From positions 1-44,006 of the forward strand of contig NZ_VDFW01000045.1 of assembly GCF_006152065.1 (NCBI RefSeq): a stretch of 44,006 nt of DNA, given 5' to 3'. Position 1 is the stretch's first letter, and every line of letters begins with the position of its first letter. This DNA is from Amycolatopsis alkalitolerans. GTDB lineage: Bacteria > Actinomycetota > Actinomycetes > Mycobacteriales > Pseudonocardiaceae. The translations under genes were made by a program, and so were the position numbers. This document shows positions 8,534-16,441 of the stretch, piece after piece. Under the pieces are notes generated by a model, which saw only the letters and a list, made by a program, of their open reading frames with translations, was not told where the DNA came from and searched no databases.

Positions 8534-10759
8534 TCACTCGGGACGGAACCGCCGCAACCGCAGGCTGTTCGACACCACGAACAGCGAGGACAGGGCCATC
8601 GCCGCGCCGGCGATCAGCGGATTGAGCACGCCGAGCGCGGCGAGCGGCAGGGCCGCCACGTTGTAGCCGAACGCCCACACGAGGTTGCCCCTGATCGTGC
8701 GCAGGGTCGCGCGGGCGAGCCGGATCGCGCACGGCACCACCGAAAGCTCGGTCCGCACCAGGACGAGGTCGGCGGCGCCGAGCGCGACGTCCGTGCCGGT
8801 GACCATGGCCAGCCCGAGATCGGCGCGGGCCAGGGCGGGCGCGTCGTTCACGCCGTCCCCGACCATCGCCACCACCCGGCCCTCCGCCTGCAGCTTCTCG
8901 ATCGCCTCGGCCTTACCGGCGGGCAGGACCTCGGCGGCGACCTCGCCGATGCCCAGTTCCGCCGCGACGGCCTTGGCGGTGGCCCGGTTGTCGCCGGTCA
9001 GCATCACCGTGCGCAGGCCGAGCCGGTGCAACTCCGCCACGGCACCCTTCGCGCTCGCCCGCGCGGTGTCGGCGAGGGCGAACCCGCCGGCCACCTCGCC
9101 GTCGCGCGCCACGACGACCGCGGTGCGGCCGAGGGTTTCCCAGCGCGACACCGATTCCGCGAGCGGGCCGGGCAGGCGCGCCTCGATCAGCCGGGGGGAT
9201 CCGACGACGACTTCGTGGCCGCCCACCACACCGCGCGCGCCCAGACCGGGCAGCCCGGCGAAGTCCTCGACCGGGGGAAGCTCACCGAGTTCGCGCCGGG
9301 CCAGTTTCGTGATCGCGGCGCCGATGACGTGCTCGGAGGCGTCCTCCACCGCACCCGCCAACCGCAGCAGGGTCTCGCGCGGCACGCCGTCCACCGCGTG
9401 CAGATCGACGACGGACACCCTGCCGCTGGTCAGCGTCCCCGTCTTGTCGAACACCACGGTGTCGATGGCGCGCGCGGACTCCAATGCCTGCTGCCCCTTG
9501 ATGAACACGCCGAGCTGGGCGCCGCGGCCCGAGGCCACCATGAGGGCGGTCGGCGTGGCCAGGCCGAGTGCGCACGGGCAGGCGATGATCAGCACCGCGA
9601 GCGCGGCACTGACCGACTCGGTCTCCGTGCCGCCCGCGAGCAGCCATACCACGAGCGTGAGCACGGCAAGGCCCACGACCACCGGGACGAACACCCCCGC
9701 GATCCGGTCGGCCAGCCGCTGCACCGCGGCCTTCTCGTGCTGGGCGCGTTGCACCAGCTCCACCAGCCGCGCCAGCTGGGTCTCGGCGCCGACCCTCGAG
9801 GCGCGCACGACGATCCGGCCGCCCAGCGCGACCGTGCCGCCCGCGACCTCACCGCCTCGCGCGACCTCGACCGGGATCGACTCGCCGGTCATCGCGCTGG
9901 CGTCGATCGAGCACCGGCCGTCCTCGACGACCCCGTCCGTCGCGACCGTCTCGCCCGGGCGCACGACAAACCGGTCGCCGGCGCGAAGCTCGTCGACCGG
10001 CACGCGCCGCTCGCTGCCGTCCTCACCCAGCACCGCCACGTCACGGGCACCGAGTTCGGCCAGCGCGCGCAGGGCGTTTCCCGCGCTGCGCTTGGCCTTC
10101 GCCTCGAACAGGCGCCCGGCCAGCACGAAGATCGTCACCCCGGCGGCCACGTCGAGATAGATCGATCCGCCCGGCCGCAGCAGGAGCCCCCACACGCTGT
10201 CGGCCTCTTCGTGCGCCGACTGCCCGAAGACGGTGTAGAGCGACCAGCAGCTGGCGGCGATGATGCCCAGCGAGACCAGCGTGTCCATACTGCTGCCGCC
10301 GTGGCGGGCGTCGGCGATCGCCTTGCGGTGAAAGGGCCACGCGCACCACGTCACCACCGGCAGGGTCAGCGCCAGCAGCACCCACTGCCAGCCGGCGAAG
10401 CGCAGGGACGGCACGAGCGCCAGCGTGATCGACAGGTCCGCCAGCGGGGCGCCGGCCAGCAGCGCGACCACGAGGCGCCGCCACAGCGGCCGCACCGGGT
10501 CGTCCGCGGTCTCGGCGGGCGCGGCGCGGCGCACCTCCTCGGCGGTGTACCCGGTCTGCTCGACCACCGCGACCAGCCGCTCGACCGGGAGGTTGGTCTG
10601 GATGAGGGCCTTCTCGGTGGCGAAGTTCACGCTCGCCGTCACCCCGTCGAGGCGGTTGAGCTTGCGTTCGACGCGTGCCGCGCAGGCCCCGCAGGTCATC
10701 CCGCCGACCGCGAGCTCCACGGAGCGCGGTTCGCCGGTCGTGGCCTCGATAGCCGTCAT
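8534..10759 (-). CDS. copA: CopA-type Cu(I)-transporting P1B ATPase
   Basis: 741 residues from the ATG at 10759. One N-terminal heavy-metal domain has GGMTCGACAARV (Cys23, Cys26). The actuator has TGES at 291-294, the membrane metal site is CPC at 394-396, and the phosphorylation site is DKTGT with Asp438. The ATP-binding part ends in GDGVNDAPAL. Helix 7 has the Tyr-Asn pair and helix 8 has Met followed by Ser-Ser, the set that defines Cu(I)-type P1B-1 pumps. Such pumps export copper or load it onto cuproenzymes. It is surrounded by CtaG and thiol-redox genes, so supply to cytochrome oxidase is as likely as detoxification. It diverges from the second CtaG gene, with 66 bp between the starts. 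Confidence 0.95.
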   Translation of the reverse strand: MTAIEATTGEPRSVELAVGGMTCGACAARVERKLNRLDGVTASVNFATEKALIQTNLPVERLVAVVEQTGYTAEEVRRAAPAETADDPVRPLWRRLVVALLAGAPLADLSITLALVPSLRFAGWQWVLLALTLPVVTWCAWPFHRKAIADARHGGSSMDTLVSLGIIAASCWSLYTVFGQSAHEEADSVWGLLLRPGGSIYLDVAAGVTIFVLAGRLFEAKAKRSAGNALRALAELGARDVAVLGEDGSERRVPVDELRAGDRFVVRPGETVATDGVVEDGRCSIDASAMTGESIPVEVARGGEVAGGTVALGGRIVVRASRVGAETQLARLVELVQRAQHEKAAVQRLADRIAGVFVPVVVGLAVLTLVVWLLAGGTETESVSAALAVLIIACPCALGLATPTALMVASGRGAQLGVFIKGQQALESARAIDTVVFDKTGTLTSGRVSVVDLHAVDGVPRETLLRLAGAVEDASEHVIGAAITKLARRELGELPPVEDFAGLPGLGARGVVGGHEVVVGSPRLIEARLPGPLAESVSRWETLGRTAVVVARDGEVAGGFALADTARASAKGAVAELHRLGLRTVMLTGDNRATAKAVAAELGIGEVAAEVLPAGKAEAIEKLQAEGRVVAMVGDGVNDAPALARADLGLAMVTGTDVALGAADLVLVRTELSVVPCAIRLARATLRTIRGNLVWAFGYNVAALPLAALGVLNPLIAGAAMALSSLFVVSNSLRLRRFRPE

Positions 10760-10825
10760 GTCGTGCTCACCATCGTTTTCTCGTCCCGCGACAGACAATA
10801 GTTGCCCGGTGCGATACTGAACGCG

Positions 10826-11725
10826 ATGGCTCCCTTCACCTGGCATACCCCGGTCACCTCCTGGGCGATGCCCATCCCGGCCGCGGTCGTGCTCGCCGTG
10901 GCGACGCTCGGCTACCTGTGGCTGGCCCACCGCCGGTCGCCGTGGCCGCGCGCGCGGACCGCGTGGTTCCTCGCCGGGATCGTGGTGACCGCGCTCGCGA
11001 TGGGCGGCGGCGTCAACGCCTACGCCGGTGTGCTGTTCTCGATGCACATGATCCAGCACCTCCTGCTGATCATGGTGGCTCCCGCCTTCTTCGTACTCGC
11101 GCAGCCGTTGCGCCTGCTCGGCGCCGACGGCCGTGCGCTGCGCGTGGCGACGCATCCCGCCGCGGCGTTCGTCCTGTACACCGCCGTCGTGGTCGGCACC
11201 CACCTCACGCCGTTCCAGCAGAGCGCGGTCACCCAGCACTGGCTGCACGGGCTCGAGGAAGTGCTGTACCTCGTGTCGGGCTACCTGCTGCTGGTGCCCG
11301 TGCTCGGCGAGGACGGTGTCCGGCGGCCGCCGTCACATCTGTTGCGGCTCACGATCCTGCTGGCCGGGATGATGGTCGACACCATCGTCGGCCTCACGCT
11401 GCTGCTGACCTCGCACAACCCGTTCCCGGCCTACGGCGCGACCGTGCGCGACTGGGGCCCCGGCCTGCTCGACGACCTCCACCAGGGTGGCGCGATCATG
11501 TGGGTCGGCGGCGACGTGCTGATGGCCGCGCTCGCGATCGTCGTGATCACCCGCTGGGTCAACTCCCCCGGCGGCGGCAACGATCTCGGCCCCTGGCTCG
11601 AGGCCGCGCGCCGGTCCGCGGTCGGCGGCGGTCTCGACAGCGGCGTCGACATCGACGACGACGAAGAGGCTTTGCGCGCCTACAACGCGATGCTGTCCCG
11701 GCTCGAGGGGCGCGACCGGACCTGA
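10826..11725 (+). CDS. cytochrome c oxidase assembly protein, CtaG family
   Basis: 299 residues and about seven membrane helices. The signature FSMHMIQHLLLIMVAPAFF (near residue 70-90) carries the MHM-x-x-H copper-ligand histidines, and THLTPFQQ and TQHWLHGLEEVLYL follow. A C-terminal cytosolic tail of about 50 residues is acidic, with a run of Asp. The start is uncertain: ATG 10826 lacks a clear ribosome site and TTG 10802 is an alternative that would add eight residues. It stands alone, divergent from copA, and is the second CtaG domain within 6 kb. It has no CopD fusion, so it probably acts separately from the fusion protein. Confidence 0.92.
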   Translation: MAPFTWHTPVTSWAMPIPAAVVLAVATLGYLWLAHRRSPWPRARTAWFLAGIVVTALAMGGGVNAYAGVLFSMHMIQHLLLIMVAPAFFVLAQPLRLLGADGRALRVATHPAAAFVLYTAVVVGTHLTPFQQSAVTQHWLHGLEEVLYLVSGYLLLVPVLGEDGVRRPPSHLLRLTILLAGMMVDTIVGLTLLLTSHNPFPAYGATVRDWGPGLLDDLHQGGAIMWVGGDVLMAALAIVVITRWVNSPGGGNDLGPWLEAARRSAVGGGLDSGVDIDDDEEALRAYNAMLSRLEGRDRT

Positions 11726-11774
11726 GCGACGGTCACTGGCTCAGCACGCCGACCGGAGCCGGGAGAGCTCAAGT

Positions 11775-11888
11775 GTTCGCGATACAATCTCTCGGCTTCG
11801 TATTGCGAACATAGGTCGCTGCTTCTCGTGCTCGACTGGTGGACACCGTGGCAGTCGGTCCGTATCTTGAACTGGACGTTCGCAATAC
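11775..11888. promoter_or_regulatory. three copies of GTTCGCRATAC, probable operator for the rightward catabolic operon
   Basis: Copy 1 is GTTCGCGATAC on + at 11775-11785. Copy 2 is the reverse complement at 11800-11810 (GTATTGCGAAC). Copy 3 is on + at 11878-11888 (GTTCGCAATAC). Around copy 2 the sequence TTCGTATTGCGAA is itself palindromic. All three lie in the 196-bp gap before the gene at 11922. An inverted pair plus a further direct copy resembles operators of IclR-family regulators such as PcaU. No IclR gene is in the window, so the binding protein is inferred. Confidence 0.55.
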
Positions 11889-11921
11889 GCACGTCCGGTC
11901 AGGATACGAGGAGCAACCGTC

Positions 11922-12155
11922 ATGATCGCCGCCGACCTCGGGCTCGCGAAGCCGCCGTTCCTCATCCAGGGGGTCTTCGGGGTGCTCGGCCGGATCGGGG
12001 CCGATCACGCCAACCTCACGCATATGGTCGCGATCGCCGACAACGGTGCCGGGCGCCACCAGATGATCCTCGCCGATCTCGGCAAGCAGCTCACGAAGCC
12101 CGCCGATGTCCGGCGCATGCCGGCGCTCAAGGGCGCCGAGCACGTCACCCTCTAG
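11922..12155 (+). pseudogene. shrunken BKACE (DUF849, beta-keto acid cleavage enzyme) remnant, still in frame
   Basis: 77 residues with an intact GAGGAG ribosome site and ATG. The pieces look like three separated parts of the C-terminal half of a BKACE protein joined together: KPPFLIQGVFGVLG then NLTHMVAIAD, next GAGRHQM, and a tail ALKGAEHVTL of the kind that ends these enzymes. The segments normally between them and the whole N-terminal TIM-barrel with the zinc ligands are missing, so it cannot have the usual activity. It is the first gene after the operator motifs and lies 15 bp before the SDR start. Either it is a decayed gene kept in frame or a new small protein. The family link is from memory of motifs and is uncertain. 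Confidence 0.45.
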
Positions 12156-12170
12156 CCGAAAGGGAATCCC

Positions 12171-12935
12171 TTGTCCGACAACGGAACCGGGCTGCTCGCC
12201 GGTAAGGCCGTGCTCGTGGTCGGTGCGAGCACCGGTATCGGGGCCGAATCCGCGCGGGTCTTCGCCGAGGAGGGCGCCTCCGTCATGCTCGCGGCGCGCT
12301 CGCGGGACAAGCTCGCCGCGCTGACCGACAAGCTCAGCGGCGAGGGGTACGACGTCGCCTGCACGGCCGGTGACGTGAGTGCCGGAGCCGATGTCGCACG
12401 GTTCGTCGACGCCACCCTCGACCGGTTCGGCCGCCTGGACGGAGCGTTCAACAACGCGGGCGTCAACCAGCACGGCCGCCTCGACGAGGTGCCGGAGGAC
12501 GAGTTCGACCGGCTCATGGCGGTCAACGTCAAGGGCACGTGGCTGTGCCTGCGCGAGCAGGTGCGCGCGATGGGCGAGTCCGGCGGGTCGATCGTCAACA
12601 CGAGCAGTGTGGGCGGGGTACGCGGCAGCAGCGGGCTCGGCGCCTATCAGGCCTCGAAGCATGCGATCATCGGCCTGACCCGGACGGCGGCGCACGATTT
12701 CGGGCCGCTGGGCATCCGCGTCAACGTGCTCGCGCCGGGGCCCACCTGGTCGCCGATGCTGCGGAAATGGCAGCAGGACGATCCGGCGGCCGTCGAGCGC
12801 CGGATCAACGCCGTCCCGTTGCGCAAGGCCGGGACGCCGGCCGAAGTCGGCAACGCCGCCGCGTGGCTGCTGAGCGATCGCGCGAGCCACCTCAACGGGG
12901 TCGTCCTGCCCGTCGACGGCGGTTTCACCGCATAG
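12171..12935 (+). CDS. short-chain dehydrogenase/reductase (classical SDR)
   Basis: 254 residues. The NAD(P) motif is VVGASTGIG near residue 16-24, the NNAG structural motif is near residue 90, and the catalytic Ser is in NTSSVGG, with Tyr and Lys in YQASK (about 156-160). The C-terminal signature is DGGFTA. This is a single-domain oxidoreductase for a hydroxy or keto group. The start is a TTG at 12171 preceded by AAAGGGAA. It lies in the gap between the BKACE remnant and the ABC operon, and was probably transcribed from the same start. The substrate is unknown. Confidence 0.92.
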   Translation: MSDNGTGLLAGKAVLVVGASTGIGAESARVFAEEGASVMLAARSRDKLAALTDKLSGEGYDVACTAGDVSAGADVARFVDATLDRFGRLDGAFNNAGVNQHGRLDEVPEDEFDRLMAVNVKGTWLCLREQVRAMGESGGSIVNTSSVGGVRGSSGLGAYQASKHAIIGLTRTAAHDFGPLGIRVNVLAPGPTWSPMLRKWQQDDPAAVERRINAVPLRKAGTPAEVGNAAAWLLSDRASHLNGVVLPVDGGFTA

Positions 12936-13023
12936 CGGGCCGAGCTCGAAGCGGGTGTCTACCGGGTTCACGCTCGCGATCAGGTAGCCGGACCGGCCGC
13001 CCGCGGCCATATTTATCAGACTC

Positions 13024-13052
13024 TTGACGCTCGTCACGTTCGAGTGCAACAT
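13024..13052 (+). promoter_or_regulatory. promoter-like sequence before the ABC transporter genes
   Basis: TTGACG at 13024-13029 and CAACAT at 13047-13052 are 17 bp apart, a good sigma70-type spacing. They lie about 75 bp upstream of the substrate-binding protein start, so the transporter genes may be expressed independently of the SDR. This is a visual match only. Confidence 0.4.
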
Positions 13053-13127
13053 GGTGGGCACCGCGAGGCGCGCCGAGCAAGGGCCGCCGAACGCCTTGTG
13101 AATCCATTGTGGACAGTGAGGTCTGCC

Positions 13128-14114
13128 ATGCGTTTCCGATGTTTCGCGCGATTGTCCGCCCTGGTCCTCGCCGTGCTGGCCGCGCTGCTCGCCACGTCGT
13201 GCACGGGCCGGGCCGGCGGCGGCAACACCAGTGACACCATCACGCTCGGGCTGCCAGTCCCCGCGACCACGCTGGCCTCGGTGTACCTGGCCGACGAGCA
13301 GAACATGTGGGCCGCCCACGGGCTCACCGTCAAGGTCGTCACGTTCAAGGGCGACGCGGAGCTGGCCAAGGCGGTGCTCTCCGGCGATGTCGATGTGGCG
13401 ATCGGGTCGCTGGCCGGACCACTCACGGCCGAGGAAGCCGGCCAGGATGCCAAGGTCTTCTACGGCGGCTTCGACATGACCGCGTTCGCCTGGTACGCGC
13501 TCCCGAGTATCCACAACGTGGCCGAAGGCAAGGGCAAACGCTGGGGCGTGACCACGCTCGGCTCCTCGACCGATCTGCTCACGCGGTACGCGGTGGCACG
13601 GGCGGGCCTCAACCCCGACACCGACATCAAGGTCGTCCAGGGCGGCGCGTCCGCCGCCCGGCTCGCCGCGATGCAGGCGGGGCAGCTGCAGGCGAACATC
13701 TTCACCCAGCCGCAGACGAGGTACGCCGAGCGCGCGGGCTATCGCAAGATCCTCGACCTGCGGGACCTCGTGGACAGCTACCCGATGCACGTCGCCTGGG
13801 GCAAGTCGTCCTTTGTGGACGCGAACCCGGACCGCGCGAAACGGTTCGTGGACGCCCTGTCCGCCGCGATGACCGCCACCAAGCAGCAGCCGGACGTGGC
13901 CGCGCAGGCGATGGCCAAGGCGATCAAGATCTCGGTGGAGGACGCGCGGGCGAGCATGAACGACTGGCTCGACCAGCTCTACCCGGACGGCCGGCTGCCC
14001 TCCGCGAAGGCCATGGACGCCTTCTGGGAGATGGGTTTGACGGGCAAGGTCTTCAAGTCGCGGATCCCCGACTCGACGTGGCTCGACAGCCGGTTCCTGC
14101 CGGCCGTCAGCTGA
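13128..14114 (+). CDS. ABC transporter substrate-binding lipoprotein (NMT1/SsuA-TauA type)
   Basis: 328 residues from ATG 13128; a GTGAGG ribosome site is just upstream. The N-terminus is a lipoprotein signal with LLATSC (Cys25). The body has the NMT1-like layout: DTITLGLPVPATTLASVYLA at the first strand, then VDVAIGS, and a long helical C-lobe. These proteins bind small organic acids, sulfonates, nitrate or pyrimidine precursors for import. It is followed after 13 bp by its ATPase and two permeases, then by the HyuAB genes, so the ligand is probably the operon's substrate. The specificity cannot be read from sequence. Confidence 0.9.
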   Translation: MRFRCFARLSALVLAVLAALLATSCTGRAGGGNTSDTITLGLPVPATTLASVYLADEQNMWAAHGLTVKVVTFKGDAELAKAVLSGDVDVAIGSLAGPLTAEEAGQDAKVFYGGFDMTAFAWYALPSIHNVAEGKGKRWGVTTLGSSTDLLTRYAVARAGLNPDTDIKVVQGGASAARLAAMQAGQLQANIFTQPQTRYAERAGYRKILDLRDLVDSYPMHVAWGKSSFVDANPDRAKRFVDALSAAMTATKQQPDVAAQAMAKAIKISVEDARASMNDWLDQLYPDGRLPSAKAMDAFWEMGLTGKVFKSRIPDSTWLDSRFLPAVS

Positions 14115-14127
14115 GGAAAGGGTGCTC

Positions 14128-14907
14128 ATGGCGCATATCTCGTTCGAGGACCTGCGGATCTCCTACCCCGGCAAGGCGGGCCCGTTCGTCGCGGTCGACG
14201 GGTTCACCGCCGACGTCGACGCCGGTGAGTTCGTCACCGTCCTCGGCCCGAGCGGCTGCGGGAAGTCCAGCGTGCTGCTGGCCGCCGACGGGCTCATCCC
14301 GGCCTCCGGCGGCGCCATCCGCCTCCACGGCGAGCGGGTCACGAAACCGGGGCCGGACCGCGCGATGGTGTTCCAGGAAGCGTCGCTGCTGCCGTGGCGG
14401 ACGGTGGTCGACAATGTCGCGTTCGGACTCGAGCTCACCGGCACCGGCAAGGCGGCACGCCTCGCGACCGCGCGCCGGTTCGTCGAGCTGGTCGGGCTTT
14501 CCGGCCGCGAGGACAGCCATCCGCACCAGCTCTCCGGCGGGATGCGGCAGCGGGTCGGGATCGCCCGCGCGCTGGCCATGGATCCCGCCGTCCTGCTCAT
14601 GGACGAACCGTTCGGCGCGCTCGACGCGCAGACCCGGGAGCTGATGGCGGGTGAGCTGCTGCGGATCTGGGACTTCGACCGCAAGACCGTGCTGTTCGTG
14701 ACGCACGGCATCGACGAGGCGATCTTCCTCGCCGACCGGGTACTCGTCATGGGCGGCAGTCCGAGCCGCATCGTCGAGACCATGACGATCGACCTGCCCC
14801 GGCCGCGTGACGCCGCGGTCCGGGCGAGCGAAGCGTTCGGCCGGTACCGGACCCATCTGGCCGGCCTGCTGTTCGGCGCCGCCACGCAGGCCCCGGCGGC
14901 GCTGTGA
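14128..14907 (+). CDS. ABC transporter ATPase (SsuB/TauB/NrtD family)
   Basis: 259 residues from ATG 14128, with the ribosome site AGGAAAGG at 14114-14121. The Walker A motif is GPSGCGKSS, the Q-loop is in FQEASLLPW, the signature is LSGGMRQRVGIARALA, Walker B is LLMDEPFGALD, and the switch His is in FVTHGIDEA. It energises the importer for the substrate bound by the preceding lipoprotein. The stop overlaps the first permease start (GTGA). The family assignment is firm and the substrate is unknown. Confidence 0.95.
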   Translation: MAHISFEDLRISYPGKAGPFVAVDGFTADVDAGEFVTVLGPSGCGKSSVLLAADGLIPASGGAIRLHGERVTKPGPDRAMVFQEASLLPWRTVVDNVAFGLELTGTGKAARLATARRFVELVGLSGREDSHPHQLSGGMRQRVGIARALAMDPAVLLMDEPFGALDAQTRELMAGELLRIWDFDRKTVLFVTHGIDEAIFLADRVLVMGGSPSRIVETMTIDLPRPRDAAVRASEAFGRYRTHLAGLLFGAATQAPAAL

Positions 14908-15653
14908 AGGCGCGAGTGCAGGTCGCCGTGGCGAGCGTGTTGATCGTGCTCGCGGCCTGGCAGCTCTCCGGTGCGCTCGGTGTCATCGACGTCCGCTACA
15001 CGAGCACCCCGTGGTCGATCCTGGTGTCCGGTGTGGACCTGGCCGCGTCCGGCGAGCTGTGGGACAACGCGCGGATCACGCTGCTGGAGTTCGCCGCCGG
15101 GTTCGCGCTCGCCGTCCTCACCGGGGTGCCGCTCGGCATGCTGATGGGCTGGCGGACGCGGTTGCGGCAGACGCTGGAGCCCGCGCTCGTGGCGCTGTAC
15201 GTCACGCCTTCGCTGGCGTTGCTCCCGCTGATCGTGCTCGCACTGGGGATCGGCCCGGCGGCGAAGATCGCGATGGTGTTCATCGAGGCCGTGATCACGA
15301 TCGTGGTGAACGCCATGGCGGGGATCCGGGAGACCGACGCGAAACTGGTGCGGGCGTCACGATCGTTGTGCGCGACGGATTTCGCGGTGTTCCGCAAGGT
15401 GCTGTTCCCGAGCGCGCTGCCGACGATCGTGGCCGGGCTGCGCCTGGGCGCCGGGCGCGGGGTGATCGCGGTGATCGTCGCCGAACTCTACGGCGGCACC
15501 CAGGGCATCGGGCTGCAGATCTCCACCTACGGGCAGAGCTTCGCGATCGCCCCGCTGCTGTTCCTGACGCTGCTGGTGGCCGCCTTCGGCTATCTCGTCA
15601 GTACGGGCCTGCGGATCGCCCAGCGCCGGCTCTCGTCGTGGCAGGGGGCGTGA
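14904..15653 (+). CDS. ABC transporter permease 1 (SsuC/TauC type)
   Basis: 249 residues, six membrane helices, GTG start overlapping the ATPase stop. The EAA-like loop, which contacts the ATPase, reads ASRSLCATDFAVFRKVLFPSA, with the PTIVAGLRLGAG continuation that is standard in the family. It is followed after 1 bp by a second permease of the same family, an unusual arrangement for transporters that normally carry one homodimeric permease gene. The two may form a heterodimer. Confidence 0.93.
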   Translation: MKARVQVAVASVLIVLAAWQLSGALGVIDVRYTSTPWSILVSGVDLAASGELWDNARITLLEFAAGFALAVLTGVPLGMLMGWRTRLRQTLEPALVALYVTPSLALLPLIVLALGIGPAAKIAMVFIEAVITIVVNAMAGIRETDAKLVRASRSLCATDFAVFRKVLFPSALPTIVAGLRLGAGRGVIAVIVAELYGGTQGIGLQISTYGQSFAIAPLLFLTLLVAAFGYLVSTGLRIAQRRLSSWQGA

Positions 15654-15654
15654 G

Positions 15655-16425
15655 ATGACGCGGGAAAGCCGGATCTGGCCGGTCGCGCTCGGCGGCGGGT
15701 TCATCGTCGCGATCGCGGTGCTGTGGCAGCTCGCGGCCGCGACCGGGCTGGTCAACCCGTTCCTCACCTCCTCGCCGGAGCTGATCTGGTACGCGCTCGA
15801 GGACCAGGCGAGCTCGGGCCTGCTCCTGCGCAGCCTCGGCACCAGCGCGGTCGAACTCGTGCTGGGCTTCGGGCTCGCGGCCGTCGCGGGGGTGGTCGCC
15901 GGGCTGCTGATGGGCCGGTACCGGTACGTCGAGTACGCGATCGAACCGTACGTGTGGCTGCTCTACTCCGCACCCGTCGTCGCGATGTTCCCCTTGCTGG
16001 TGCTCGTTCTCGGCCTCGGCAGCCCCGCCGTCGTGGCGATCACGTTCCTGATGTCCGTGGTGCCGATCGTGGTGAACTCCGCGCAGGGGGTGCGCAATGT
16101 CGACCCGGGACTGGTCCGCACCGCCACATCGTTCGGTGCCGGGGAAACCGCGTTGCTGCGCAAGGTGGTCCTGCCGGCCTCGGTGCCGACGATCATGGCC
16201 GGGCTGCGGCTGGGCGCCGGCCGCGCGCTGGTCGGGGTCGTGGTCGGCGAGTTCTTCGCCGGCGACGGCGGGATCGGTTACAACATCAGCTACTTCGCCG
16301 GCCACCTCGGCACCACCGACGTGCTCGCCTCGGTGGTCGTGGTGATCGTCGCCGGTGTCGTGCTCAACGTGCTCGCCCGCCGGCTGGAGGCGGTCGCGGA
16401 CTCGTGGCGCGCGGACCTCGACTGA
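15655..16425 (+). CDS. ABC transporter permease 2 (SsuC/TauC type)
   Basis: 256 residues with six membrane helices and an ATPase-contact loop TATSFGAGETALLRKVVLP followed by PTIMAGLRLGAGRALVG. It shares the family core with permease 1 but clearly differs in the N-terminal helix and in the outer loops, so it is not a recent tandem duplicate. ATG 15655 follows the permease 1 stop by one base. HyuA starts 16 bp later behind a GGAAAGGA site. A heterodimeric channel is the simplest reading. Confidence 0.93.
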   Translation: MTRESRIWPVALGGGFIVAIAVLWQLAAATGLVNPFLTSSPELIWYALEDQASSGLLLRSLGTSAVELVLGFGLAAVAGVVAGLLMGRYRYVEYAIEPYVWLLYSAPVVAMFPLLVLVLGLGSPAVVAITFLMSVVPIVVNSAQGVRNVDPGLVRTATSFGAGETALLRKVVLPASVPTIMAGLRLGAGRALVGVVVGEFFAGDGGIGYNISYFAGHLGTTDVLASVVVVIVAGVVLNVLARRLEAVADSWRADLD

Positions 16426-16441
16426 GCGGGAAAGGACCGAG

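Noticed and set aside
11769..14129. Very long open frame on the minus strand through the SDR and lipoprotein genes
   Set aside because: It covers well supported plus-strand genes with known motifs. Its composition is Arg/Gly/His-rich low complexity, as expected for a shadow in high-GC DNA.
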